64,000 bases of DNA, taken from assembly GCF_020618475.1 (NCBI RefSeq), contig NZ_CP085335.1, positions 744,001-808,000 of the forward strand. The letters run 5' to 3'. Of this stretch, positions 17,145 through 25,880 are shown in pieces. This DNA is from Haladaptatus halobius (lineage in GTDB: Archaea; Halobacteriota; Halobacteria; Halobacteriales; Haladaptataceae). Both the position numbers and the translations under genes were made by a program. Numbering within the stretch: the first letter of the stretch is position 1; each line of letters opens with the position of its first letter. The notes below the pieces were generated by a model that saw only the letters and a list, made by a program, of their open reading frames with translations, had not been told where the DNA came from and did not search any database.

Positions 17145-18964
17145 TCGGTCTCCGCCGCGACCTCGTGGAGCGGGTTCGGAACCGTCCCGTGCTCGGAGGC
17201 GTGCGGGCGACCGTCGGCGTCCTCGTAGCCGTACTCCAGCAGTCGGTTCCGGTTCAGACAGAGTTTCGTGAACTCGGGGCGGAGCAGGTCGAACAGTTCG
17301 AAGCGGTCTTCGAGTTCGGGGAATCGGGACTGGTAGTCGAGCACCGCCTCCCGCACCTGCATCCAGAACCGCTCTTCCGGGTAGTCCGAGTGCCTCGCCA
17401 GCGTATCCGCGACGTACCGGAAGACGCAGACGAACAGCCCGGAGAAGACGAACTGGCAGAGTCCCTCCGGCGGTTCCGCGCGGAGGACGGCCCGGAGTTC
17501 GTCCGGAAGCGATTCGAGTTCCGGAAGCGGTCGGTCGCTGACGTTCACGTCGTCCACGAAGTCCTTCACTGCGAGGCGGTGCGGTTGTCCCTCTTTCAGC
17601 ACGAGGATGGCGTTCTGACCGTGCGGGGAGAACACCGTCCCGTAGCGATAGAGGTAGTGAAGCAGCGGCGGGAGTACCGTCGCGAATAGTTCGTCCAGCC
17701 ACCCTTCCATCGTCAACCCCGACCGTTCCGCGAGCGATTCGAGGAACGGGGTTCCGTCCTCCTCGTGCATCAGTGCCGACAGCGTGACGGCTCGCTCGTC
17801 GTCGTCGAGGAAGGTGTAGATGCTCTCGCGCCAGACGCAGCCGAGCAGTTCGTCGTACTGGTAGGCCGAACCGTCGAGTTCGGCGAAGTCCGGGTGGTCG
17901 TAGTTCACCCCCGCGATTTCGCCGGGGAGGACGAGGTCGCACTCCTCGCGCAGGAACTCGTCGTCATCGCGGATACGCTTTACGTACTCCGTGACGACAG
18001 GGGCGACTTCCGTGCGCTCGCCCGGCAGGCCGCGGTAGACGAGCGTGTTGAGGATGCGCATCGGCACCTTGACGTGGTGGCGCTCCTCCTCGTCCACGTT
18101 CACGAACGTCCGTATCGACTGCTGGGGGAGGTACTCGTCCGGCCCGTCCCCGAGCGGAACGATGTTCCCCGACGCGATCTCGTCCGCGAACAGTTGGACG
18201 ATGCTATCGTTCCACTGCCACTCGTGCACCGGGAGGAAGTAGTAGCCGTCCGGGTCGAGTCCCCGCGAATCGAATTTCGCCCGGAACCGCTCGCGGTGCC
18301 GGCCGAGTTCGCTTTCGACCAGCGAGTCGTGGTCGAGTCCGGAGACGGCGCTGAACGTCGCCCGGTCACGGGAGACGGCGACCCACACCAGTTTCGTCGT
18401 CTCCTTTCTCTCCGGCGCGTAGTCGAGGTAGTCGTCGTAGCCGAAGCCGAGGCGACCCTTGTTGTACGTTATCCACGGGTGGCCGGTCATCTCACCTTCG
18501 AGTTCGGCGTAGTCGAGCGCCGTCGGGTCGAACGCCTCTCGCTCGCGCGCTCTGGCTTCGACGTGCGCGTCGGCGAGCATCGTGTTCCGATACTCCCGAA
18601 TCAGATGGCCCGCCGTCATGTCGGAGACGCCGACGGTCTCCTGCGCGTCGAGGAGGAACCGGACGGGGTCAGTCGCCGGTTCCCAGTCACCCGTCCCCCG
18701 ACGCGCTATTGATTCGGGGCGGACGCTGAGCCAGTCGAACAGTCGCTCCTCGGCCTCGAACCGATACTCGACGCCGTCGGTCAGTCCGAGGTGATAGTGT
18801 CCGTCCTCCGTTTGCTCGGGAGCGACGAGTTCCTCGTAGCTGAACTCCGCCAGCATCTTCGCCAGCAGTCGCCGGCCGACTGTCGCCCAGATTTCTGGCG
18901 TCAGTGCGTTCCGCAGTCGTTCGTACTCGATTCCGTCGTCCGCGTCGGTGGTGAGTTCCTGCAT
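17141..18964 (-). CDS. iucC: IucC-like NIS siderophore synthetase (RhbF type)
   Basis: Predicted protein of 607 aa, standard for NRPS-independent (IucA/IucC) siderophore synthetases, which join a citrate carboxylate to a hydroxamate amine through an acyl-adenylate. Motifs: TGHPWITYNKGRLGF, YFLPVHEWQWND, QQSIRTFVNV, and FSPHGQNAILVLKEG (nucleotide/citrate site), with a FhuF-like C-terminal tail. It is last in the operon, 2 nt after iucD. By analogy with rhbF or iucC it should perform the second, final condensation. Confidence 0.93.
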   Translation of the reverse strand: MQELTTDADDGIEYERLRNALTPEIWATVGRRLLAKMLAEFSYEELVAPEQTEDGHYHLGLTDGVEYRFEAEERLFDWLSVRPESIARRGTGDWEPATDPVRFLLDAQETVGVSDMTAGHLIREYRNTMLADAHVEARAREREAFDPTALDYAELEGEMTGHPWITYNKGRLGFGYDDYLDYAPERKETTKLVWVAVSRDRATFSAVSGLDHDSLVESELGRHRERFRAKFDSRGLDPDGYYFLPVHEWQWNDSIVQLFADEIASGNIVPLGDGPDEYLPQQSIRTFVNVDEEERHHVKVPMRILNTLVYRGLPGERTEVAPVVTEYVKRIRDDDEFLREECDLVLPGEIAGVNYDHPDFAELDGSAYQYDELLGCVWRESIYTFLDDDERAVTLSALMHEEDGTPFLESLAERSGLTMEGWLDELFATVLPPLLHYLYRYGTVFSPHGQNAILVLKEGQPHRLAVKDFVDDVNVSDRPLPELESLPDELRAVLRAEPPEGLCQFVFSGLFVCVFRYVADTLARHSDYPEERFWMQVREAVLDYQSRFPELEDRFELFDLLRPEFTKLCLNRNRLLEYGYEDADGRPHASEHGTVPNPLHEVAAETE

Positions 18965-18966
18965 GG

Positions 18967-20346
18967 TCAGTCCTCCTGTAACGGGGTGGCGTTTCGCAAT
19001 CGCTCGCTGTCGGGCGCGTTCGAGACGAACCGCTCGACCGAGAAGTCCTGGAAGACGGTGTCCTCGTCTATCGGATACACTTCCTCCCCGACCAGTGATT
19101 CAATGATGGTCGCGTTTCGATAACAGCCCAATCCGAGGTCGGGCGTCCCGACGCCGTGGGCGTGGAGTCCGGCGTTCTGGACGAACACCCGACCGGACGC
19201 GTCGAACGCGACTTCGTAGTTCTCGTCGATGCGGAGTCGTCCCTTCGCGTCGCGGTCGATGTCGTCCTCGATACCGACGAGGAACTGCGGCGTCGGGCGG
19301 TGGTAACCGGTCGAGAGGACGACGACCTCGCTCTCGTGGGCGAACCGCTCGCCCTCCTGCCACTGCTCACAGGTCAGTCGGTAGCGGTCGCCGGTTCGCT
19401 CGATATCCTCGACCTCGGTCGTGGCGAGCATGCCGACCTCCGGGTCGGCGTCGCCGACGGAGCGCTCGTAGAGCAGGTCGAATATCTCCTCGCTGGTGCC
19501 CTCGTCGATGCCCTTGTACAGTAAGTCCTGTTCGGGCAGCACGTCGTCTTTCGTCGCCTGTGGTAGGTCGTGGAAGTACTGTGTGTACTCCGGCGTGAAG
19601 TGCTGAAGTCCCAGCTTCGAGTACTCCATCGGGAAGAAGCCCTCCGAGCGCGTGAACCAGTCCAGCCGATAGCCCGCCCCCGGTTGCGCCCGGAGCAGGT
19701 CGAGGAACACCTCGGCGGCGCTCTGGCCCGACCCGACGACCGTGACGGAATCGGCGTCGAGACAGCGTTCCCGGCGGTCGAGATACGACGCCGAGTGGAA
19801 CACGTCCTCGTCCGGATGGCCCCGGAGCGATTCGGGGACGAACGGGACGCTTCCGACGCCGACGACCACGTCGTTCGCGCGGTACTCGAACGTCTCGCCG
19901 CCGTCGGGGTCGCGGGCAGTGACGCAGAAGACCCCCTCGCCGTCGTCGTACCGCACGTCGGTCACCTGCCGACTGAACCGCGTACTGTCCAGGTTCTCTG
20001 CAACCCACCGACAGTAGTCGTCGTACTCCCGGCGCGGAACCTGGAACGTCTCGTAGAAGTAGAACTCGTAGATGCGGTCGTGTTCGCGGAGGTAGTTCAG
20101 GTAGCTGTGCTCGCTGGTCGGGTCGGCGAGCGTCACGAGGTCGGCGAGGAACGGGACTTCGAGGGTCGCGTCCTCGATGAGCATCCCGCCGTGCCACTCG
20201 AACTCGGGTTTCTGCTCGAGAAACGCCGCCTCGCAGTCGGTGTCGTCCAGTAGCGCAGCGAGTCCGAGGTTGAACGGGCCGAGTCCGACGCCCACGACGT
20301 CGTACACATCTGCCTGCGTCTCGTCGGCTTGCGAACTGTCGGTCAT
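18967..20346 (-). CDS. iucD: Diamine/lysine N6-monooxygenase (IucD/RhbE type)
   Basis: Predicted protein of 459 aa. A flavin-dependent N-hydroxylating monooxygenase makes the hydroxamate nitrogen. FAD motif VGVGLGPFNLGLA (about residues 18-30); substrate part LEQKPEFEWHGGMLIED; NADPH motif VTVVGSGQSAAEVFLDLL; and the late ATGYH-like motif VVVLSTGYHRPTPQFL. The upstream diaminobutyrate genes suggest that the substrate is 1,3-diaminopropane rather than lysine. The start MTDSSQAD overlaps the upstream acetyltransferase stop by ATGA. Confidence 0.93.
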   Translation of the reverse strand: MTDSSQADETQADVYDVVGVGLGPFNLGLAALLDDTDCEAAFLEQKPEFEWHGGMLIEDATLEVPFLADLVTLADPTSEHSYLNYLREHDRIYEFYFYETFQVPRREYDDYCRWVAENLDSTRFSRQVTDVRYDDGEGVFCVTARDPDGGETFEYRANDVVVGVGSVPFVPESLRGHPDEDVFHSASYLDRRERCLDADSVTVVGSGQSAAEVFLDLLRAQPGAGYRLDWFTRSEGFFPMEYSKLGLQHFTPEYTQYFHDLPQATKDDVLPEQDLLYKGIDEGTSEEIFDLLYERSVGDADPEVGMLATTEVEDIERTGDRYRLTCEQWQEGERFAHESEVVVLSTGYHRPTPQFLVGIEDDIDRDAKGRLRIDENYEVAFDASGRVFVQNAGLHAHGVGTPDLGLGCYRNATIIESLVGEEVYPIDEDTVFQDFSVERFVSNAPDSERLRNATPLQED

Positions 20347-20936
20347 CGACCCGTCACCTCCGACTCGAATCGCTCGCGCTCGCAGACCATCAGCAGGGCG
20401 TCCTTTTTGCCCATCGAAATCTCGCGTCGGGGTTCGAAGCCGCACTGCTCGAATACGTGGATGACCGTCTCGTTGCGAACGTCGGGTTCCGTCACTACCC
20501 GCTCCGTCTCGTCCTGACGGAACTGGAAGGCAGTCATCGCCCGGAGGAGCGGTTCCGCGTAGCCGTGTCCGAGAAACTCCGGGACCCCGATGAGCAGGTG
20601 GATGCCCTGGTCGGCGGGGTGGGCGTCGTAGTAATCCGCGAGGCCGTCGTCCGCCGCCCAGTAGGACTCCCAGTAGCTCATTGGTACGTGGTCGAGGTGG
20701 CCGACGTAGAGCGTCTGGTGGGCGTCGTCCAGCTTCTCGGCGAGCCTCGTCCGGAACTCGGGAAGCGGGTCGTCCCACTGCCAGTACGGGAGGACGTGCG
20801 GTTCGTTCAGCCAGCGGTGGAGGCGACCGAGGTCGCGCTCCATCGACGCCCGCCGGAACGATATCGTCTTCTCGATGGCGTCGTCGCGGGTCTGGTAATC
20901 GTAATTCGACGCCACAATTCCGGTCGGGCCGGTCAT
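20343..20936 (-). CDS. iucB: Siderophore acetyltransferase (IucB/RhbD type, GNAT)
   Basis: Predicted protein of 197 aa. It belongs to the AlcB/IucB acetyltransferase group, seen from LGRLHRWLNEPHVLPYW, HQTLYVGHLDHVPMSYWE, DQGIHLLIGVPEFLGHGYAEPLLRA (acetyl-CoA site) and ETVIHVFEQCGFEPRREI. It should acetylate the N-hydroxy-diamine to a hydroxamate. Overlaps of 4 nt on both sides imply translational coupling. Confidence 0.92.
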   Translation of the reverse strand: MTGPTGIVASNYDYQTRDDAIEKTISFRRASMERDLGRLHRWLNEPHVLPYWQWDDPLPEFRTRLAEKLDDAHQTLYVGHLDHVPMSYWESYWAADDGLADYYDAHPADQGIHLLIGVPEFLGHGYAEPLLRAMTAFQFRQDETERVVTEPDVRNETVIHVFEQCGFEPRREISMGKKDALLMVCERERFESEVTGR

Positions 20937-22705
20937 GCTCTCACCTCCAACTCCCGCACCAGGGGGTTGGGAATCTCCGTGTAGACGGACTGGTTTTCGA
21001 GCGACCCCGTCAGTTCGTCCATGCCGCGGAATCGCGTCAGCAAGTTCGCCTTGCAGGGGAGTCGCCGGTTGGAGAGGAGACTCGAAACCAGCGACGACTC
21101 CTCGCGGTCGAACTCACGGAGCGATTCGAGCTCCTCGCGGAGGATCGAAAGCAGGTCGCGTTCGTCTACGAGTCCGGCGGTTCCGAAGGCGTTGACGACG
21201 CCAAACGCGTTGTTCAGCACGACGTAGTACCGGATTCGCTCGTCCGCCACCGCGTCGGTGACCAACGTGTCCGCGCGCTCCGCGACGCCCGGCAACAGGT
21301 CGTCCACCTCCTCGTGCGTCGATTCAGTAAAGTAGTAGCCCTGATTGTCCCGATACCGGTACTCGGCGGGGTAGCCGTCGCGGAGCGTCAGGACGCCGTT
21401 CTGCTGGTGCGCTTCGAGACCGACGCCGTAGGTCAGGTACAGCCACAGCACGGGCCGAATCGAGACGGCGAGATACCGGCGGAACCAGTCCTCGCTCACG
21501 GCGGAGGTCGTCCTCCCTTCGCAGTCGGCGATTTCCTCGACGACGTTGGCGAGTCGCGAGTTGCCGCCGAACGCATGGTCTTGACAGAGACCGACGACGG
21601 GCGTCGCGTTTCGCGCGTCGTCGCCACGGAAGGGGTTCTCTCGCAGGACGACCTCGAACCCGGACTCCGGCTTCGACCCCGCTTCGACGGTCAGGTAGGC
21701 CGGGTCGCGCACGACGTCGAAGTCAGGGAAGCGCGACCGCAGTTCGGAGCCGAGGTCGGTGGCCAGCAGTTCGGTGATGGCGACGCCGCGCTCCAGTTCG
21801 GGGCGCTTGTTCGTCCGCTCCGAGTTGGTGATGTTTACCGCGAGCGACCCCTTCACCATTAACGACGATTCCGGGGAGTACAGCGTCCGAACCGACGATG
21901 TGGGGTGGAATTGACGCCCGCGACCGCCGAGGTAGCTGAGAGAACCATCCGCCAGCAGCGACTCGACGTGCGGCTGGTTCAACAGATGTTCGGCCTGCCA
22001 CGGATGAACCGGAATCAGCGCATCACCGCTCTCGACGTGCTCCCGGCGGAACGACGCCGAAATCGCCGGGTCGTCGCGCAGTTCCGACTTCACCCACTCG
22101 GCGGCGCTCTCGTCCCGCGCCGAATCCTGTACGACGACGCCGGGGTCGGCCCGGAAGTAGTGCAGGGGGAACGAGCCGCGCAGCTCCGGGGCGTACGTCG
22201 GCGCGTCGCGCTCCGCGATTCCCTGCCGACTCTTCGGCGTCGGATGGAGGAGGTGGCCGAAGACGAGCGACTGCTCGGCGTCTACGAAGTCGAACTCGGT
22301 TCCGTAGAGCCGGTCGCCGTCGTCCGCGCGGGCAGCGACGAACCGCTCGGTGGCTCGCTCGCTCGAAAGGACGCGGCGAAGTAGCTCGTCGGCGACGTGG
22401 TCGCCCGCCCGTTCGAGCGACAGTTCCTTCGTGACGAGGCTCGCCAGCGTCGCGTAGTCAACGTCGTTCCAGTCGCCGCCCGCCCGGAACCGAACTGGGG
22501 GATCGAACAGGTGTCGCCCCGTCGGCGAGCGATACGACAGCGGCGCGAGCAGTTCAACGCCGACGGTTGACAGTTCGATGCGCATCGACTCGCCCGTCGA
22601 CGCCGAGTCGTCCGGCACGATGTCGTAGTTCCCTGTCTCCCGGAGATAGGAGTTGAGGAACGCGTGGAGCGTCGCCGATTTGGCGGCGGCCGCCTCGTCG
22701 CTCAT
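20933..22705 (-). CDS. iucA: IucA-like NIS siderophore synthetase (RhbC type)
   Basis: Predicted protein of 590 aa from ATG 22705. Family motifs: EHVESGDALIPVHPWQAEHLL, SSVRTLYSPESSLMVKGSL, LAVNITNSERTNKRP (ATP/citrate binding), and EAHQQNGVLTLRDGYP. It should make the first citrate amide. Together with the iucC-like enzyme it would give a symmetric dihydroxamate of the schizokinen/rhizobactin class (inference). The ATGA overlap with the decarboxylase upstream fixes the start. Confidence 0.93.
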   Translation of the reverse strand: MSDEAAAAKSATLHAFLNSYLRETGNYDIVPDDSASTGESMRIELSTVGVELLAPLSYRSPTGRHLFDPPVRFRAGGDWNDVDYATLASLVTKELSLERAGDHVADELLRRVLSSERATERFVAARADDGDRLYGTEFDFVDAEQSLVFGHLLHPTPKSRQGIAERDAPTYAPELRGSFPLHYFRADPGVVVQDSARDESAAEWVKSELRDDPAISASFRREHVESGDALIPVHPWQAEHLLNQPHVESLLADGSLSYLGGRGRQFHPTSSVRTLYSPESSLMVKGSLAVNITNSERTNKRPELERGVAITELLATDLGSELRSRFPDFDVVRDPAYLTVEAGSKPESGFEVVLRENPFRGDDARNATPVVGLCQDHAFGGNSRLANVVEEIADCEGRTTSAVSEDWFRRYLAVSIRPVLWLYLTYGVGLEAHQQNGVLTLRDGYPAEYRYRDNQGYYFTESTHEEVDDLLPGVAERADTLVTDAVADERIRYYVVLNNAFGVVNAFGTAGLVDERDLLSILREELESLREFDREESSLVSSLLSNRRLPCKANLLTRFRGMDELTGSLENQSVYTEIPNPLVRELEVRA

Positions 22706-24222
22706 CGTCCCACCCCCGGCGAGATGGCGCGAAGGGAATCGCCGCGACGCTCTATCTTGTCCAGGATGGTCGCCGCGTCGGAGAGCGTCGTGCGCGGATT
22801 GAGCAGCGTGAACTTCAGCGCGCCGACGCCGTCGACCTCGGTGCGGGCGACGACGGCCTCGCCCTCTCGGAGCAAGGATTCGCGTACCGCCTCGTTCATC
22901 CAACCCACGTGCTCGTCCGTCGCGTCGAGGTCGTCCGGGCGGTAGCGGAAGACGACGGCGTTCAGCGTCGGCTCGGCGACCAACTCAAACGCCGAGTCGG
23001 TGGCGAGGAGGGACGCGACCTCCTCGGCGAGGTCGATGGTTCCGTCGATCAACTCCGCGAGGCCGCGCCGACCGAGCGCCCGAAAGGCGACGAACGGTTT
23101 CAGTGCGTCGAACCGTCTGGTCGTCTGCACCGACTTGGCGACGAGGTTCGGGGCGGAATCGTCCTCCGGGTTGAGGTACGAGGCGTTCTGCGCGACGAGT
23201 TCGTACCGCGAGCCGTCGCGCAGGAGGAACGCGCCGCAGCTTATCGGCTGGTAGAACAGCTTGTGGAAATCGACGGCGATGGAGTCCGCACGGTCGATGC
23301 CCGCGAGCAGGTCGGAGCGGCGGTCGCTGAGCGCCAGCGCGCCGCCGTACGCCGCGTCGACGTGGAACCACAGTCCGTGTTCCTCGGCGCGTTCGGCCAG
23401 TTCGTCGAGGGGGTCGATGCTCCCGAAGTCGGTCGTCCCTGCGGTGCCGACCAGCGCGAACGGGAGCAGTTCGCGCTCGTGCAGTTCCGCGAGCGTCCGG
23501 TCGAGCGCGTCGGGGTTCATCCGTCGGCTTTCGTCGGTTTCGACGGGTACGACCGCGTTCTCCCCGAGTCCGAGGTGGGACGCGGCCTGTTCGGCGGTGA
23601 AGTGGGCGTCCTCCGAACAGAGGAGTCGCAGCGCCTTTGCCCGGTGGGGCAGTCCCGAGCGCTGAACGTCGGTGCCGAATCGGTTCTGGGCGTACCAATC
23701 TCGGGCCAACAGTAACCCCATAAAGTTCGACTGCGTCCCGCCGCTCGTGAACACGCCGTCCCCGGCGTCGTCGTACCCGAACAGGTCGCAGAGTTCCTGG
23801 ACCATTCGGGTTTCGAGCACCGTCGCCGCCGGACTCTGATCCCACGAATCCATCGACTGGTTCGTCGCCGTCAGCATCGCCTCCGCGGCGAGACTCGGCA
23901 CCATTGGCGGACACTGGAGGTGGGCGACGCAGCGCGGGTCGGAGACCCCGACCGAGTGTCGCAGTATCGGCCCCGCCGCGTCGAGCGCCGCGTCCATCCC
24001 CTCGCCGTCCTCCGGAATCATCGCCGCGTCTTCGAGGCGCTCGCGGAGCGATTCGGGACTCTCGCCCGAGTAAGGCGTCGCGCTCTCGACGAAAGCGTCG
24101 AGCACCGCGTCCGTCGCTCGCTCCATCGCTGTTCGGTAGGCGTCCGCGCTCCCGTCGCCGCCGAGGAACAGCGATTCGGCCCGAGCGTCGAGCGAGCGCC
24201 GGAGTTCGGTCGCTTCGCTCAT
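22702..24222 (-). CDS. ddc: PLP-dependent L-2,4-diaminobutyrate decarboxylase
   Basis: Predicted protein of 506 aa of group II decarboxylases. Motifs: HLQCPPMVPSLAAEAML, VFTSGGTQSNFMGLLLAR, the His ring-stacking segment SEDAHFTAEQAAS, GTAGTTDFGSIDPLDEL, WFHVDAAYGGAL, and the PLP lysine in IAVDFHKLFYQPISCGA. It makes 1,3-diaminopropane for the siderophore. It follows the aminotransferase with an ATGA overlap. A 28-bp palindrome ends two bases before this ATG on the coding strand. In Haloferax the equivalent gene is called bdb; the rhizobactin counterpart is rhbB. Confidence 0.93.
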   Translation of the reverse strand: MSEATELRRSLDARAESLFLGGDGSADAYRTAMERATDAVLDAFVESATPYSGESPESLRERLEDAAMIPEDGEGMDAALDAAGPILRHSVGVSDPRCVAHLQCPPMVPSLAAEAMLTATNQSMDSWDQSPAATVLETRMVQELCDLFGYDDAGDGVFTSGGTQSNFMGLLLARDWYAQNRFGTDVQRSGLPHRAKALRLLCSEDAHFTAEQAASHLGLGENAVVPVETDESRRMNPDALDRTLAELHERELLPFALVGTAGTTDFGSIDPLDELAERAEEHGLWFHVDAAYGGALALSDRRSDLLAGIDRADSIAVDFHKLFYQPISCGAFLLRDGSRYELVAQNASYLNPEDDSAPNLVAKSVQTTRRFDALKPFVAFRALGRRGLAELIDGTIDLAEEVASLLATDSAFELVAEPTLNAVVFRYRPDDLDATDEHVGWMNEAVRESLLREGEAVVARTEVDGVGALKFTLLNPRTTLSDAATILDKIERRGDSLRAISPGVGR

Positions 24223-25640
24223 GTGGCGGTCACCTCGCGCGAGGTGACCGCCTCGCCGACCGCTTCGTGGAAGCGTTCCGCGATGGCGTCCACGTCGTCT
24301 TTCGTGACGACGAGCGGCGGGAGGAATCGGACGGTGCTGCTGTGTCGCCCGCCCAGTTCCACGACGAGACCGCGCTCGAAACACGCCGTCCGGATGGCCG
24401 ACGCGCGGTCGGCGTCGGTGGGGTAGCTCCCGAGGTCGTCCGGCTCCGCCTTCGGGTCGACGATCTCGACGCCGAGCATCAGCCCGCGTCCGCGAACGTC
24501 GCCGACGCAGTCGAACGTCTCGGCGGTCGATTCGAGACGACTTCGCAGTCGGTCGCCCATCCTCGCGGCGCGATCGTCGAGGTCGTTTTCGACGATGTAC
24601 TCGATGGTCGCGCGACCCGCCGCCATCGCCAGTTGGTCGCCGCGGAACGTTCCGGCGTGCGCGCCGGGCTCCCACACGTCGAGTTCCTCGTCGTAGACGA
24701 CGACCGCCAGCGGCAGGCCGCCGCCGACCGCCTTCGAGAGCGTCACCGCGTCGGGGACGATGTCGGCGTGCTCGAAGGCGTACAGTTCGCCAGTGCGACC
24801 CAGTCCGGTCTGTATCTCGTCCACGACGAGTGGAACGTCGCGTTCGCTGGTCATCCGCCTAATCTCCCGCGTCCAGTCGTCGGGAGCGGGAATCGCGCCG
24901 CCCTCGCCCTGCACGAGTTCGAGCACCATCCCCGCCGGGTCGGTGATGCCGCTTTCCGGGTCGTCCAGGACGTGCTCGACGTACCGACTGGCGGTTCGGT
25001 GGCCGGATTCGCCGCCGATGCCGAACGGACAGCGGTAATCGTAGGGGTAGGGCAGGTGGTGCACGTCGGGCATCGTCCCCGGCACGTCCGCCTTCGGGTC
25101 GGCGTCGCCCATCAGACCCAGTGCACCATGGGTCATCCCGTGGTAGCCGCCCTGAAACGCGAGAACCGAGCGATTACCGGTCGCGGTCTTGACGAGCTTC
25201 AGTGCGGCTTCGACGGCGTCGGTTCCCGCGGGGCTACAGAACTGCACCCGCGCGGAGTCGGCGAACTCGTCGGGGAGGCTGTCGAACAGCGCGTCCACGA
25301 ACCCGTCTTTCGTCGGCGTTGTGAGGTCGAGCGCGTGCAGTGGGCCGTTCGCCTCCAACACCTCCTCGATGGCCTGCACAACCACGGGATGGTTGTGTCC
25401 GAGCGCGAGGGTTCCCGCGCCCGCGAGGCAGTCGTAGTAGACGTTCCCGTCCGCATCCTCGACCTCGACTCCCTCCGCACGCCGAATCGCCATCGGGAGG
25501 TGGCGGGGGTAGGTTCGCGCGTTCGATTCGTGGCGGGCCTGCTTTTCTAGCAGGCGCTCGTTTTCGGTTCGGCTCACGGCGACACCTCCGTTGAGTCGCA
25601 TCGCAGAGCCGCAGCTATTCGTCCGTTCTGTGGCTTGCAT
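24219..25640 (-). CDS. dat: Diaminobutyrate-2-oxoglutarate aminotransferase, first gene of siderophore operon
   Basis: Predicted protein of 473 aa, class III aminotransferase. Motifs: [64 protein letters not shown], the PLP lysine in [15 protein letters not shown], and [15 protein letters not shown]. It makes 2,4-diaminobutyrate from aspartate semialdehyde with a glutamate donor. The ATG at 25640 lies 15 bp from an iron-box palindrome, so the operon is probably repressed by an iron-sensing DtxR-family protein. The last residues (VTSREVTAT) are encoded by a perfect palindrome. Confidence 0.93.
   Translation of the reverse strand: MQATERTNSCGSAMRLNGGVAVSRTENERLLEKQARHESNARTYPRHLPMAIRRAEGVEVEDADGNVYYDCLAGAGTLALGHNHPVVVQAIEEVLEANGPLHALDLTTPTKDGFVDALFDSLPDEFADSARVQFCSPAGTDAVEAALKLVKTATGNRSVLAFQGGYHGMTHGALGLMGDADPKADVPGTMPDVHHLPYPYDYRCPFGIGGESGHRTASRYVEHVLDDPESGITDPAGMVLELVQGEGGAIPAPDDWTREIRRMTSERDVPLVVDEIQTGLGRTGELYAFEHADIVPDAVTLSKAVGGGLPLAVVVYDEELDVWEPGAHAGTFRGDQLAMAAGRATIEYIVENDLDDRAARMGDRLRSRLESTAETFDCVGDVRGRGLMLGVEIVDPKAEPDDLGSYPTDADRASAIRTACFERGLVVELGGRHSSTVRFLPPLVVTKDDVDAIAERFHEAVGEAVTSREVTAT
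24225..24252. repeat. 28-bp perfect palindrome at the dat/ddc junction
   Basis: Two 14-bp arms (GGCGGTCACCTCGC and GCGAGGTGACCGCC) touch with no spacer. On the mRNA the hairpin would end two bases before the ddc ATG (24222), inside the dat 3' end. It may regulate translational coupling or be a processing site. Confidence 0.7.
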
Positions 25641-25655
25641 CGGCGCATCACAGGC

Positions 25656-25671
25656 TTTAGGCTAACCTAAA
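25656..25671. promoter_or_regulatory. DtxR/IdeR-type iron box 1
   Basis: TTTAGGCTAACCTAAA is a near-perfect palindrome (7 of 8 positions pair). It contains the right half of the classical DtxR/IdeR consensus (GGCTAACCTAA). It sits 15 bp upstream of the dat start codon, where a bound repressor would block transcription. Confidence 0.75.
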
Positions 25672-25691
25672 ACGAGTAAAAGCTTGCGGTT

Positions 25692-25707
25692 TTTAGGCAC
25701 GCCTAAA
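25692..25707. promoter_or_regulatory. DtxR/IdeR-type iron box 2
   Basis: TTTAGGC-AC-GCCTAAA is a perfect palindrome with a two-base centre. Its centre is 36 bp from that of the first box. The promoter of the leftward operon lies between or over the two sites, and the AT-rich CTTTTACTC between them is the likely TATA element. A 240-bp gap (25641-25880) holds these and nothing else recognisable. Confidence 0.72.
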
Positions 25708-25880
25708 TGATAACGGGACAATAGATTTCGGTTGATCGTCGGCTAATCCATCGGTATCGATTCGAGTTCGCAAGGGAAGTTCCGCGGAGCGATTCGTCGC
25801 GATATCGGCCCACCGACGAACCGGACGGGTCGGCTCCGTTCCCGAAGATTTACTTCGTAATATCTAGGAATTGTCATTAG

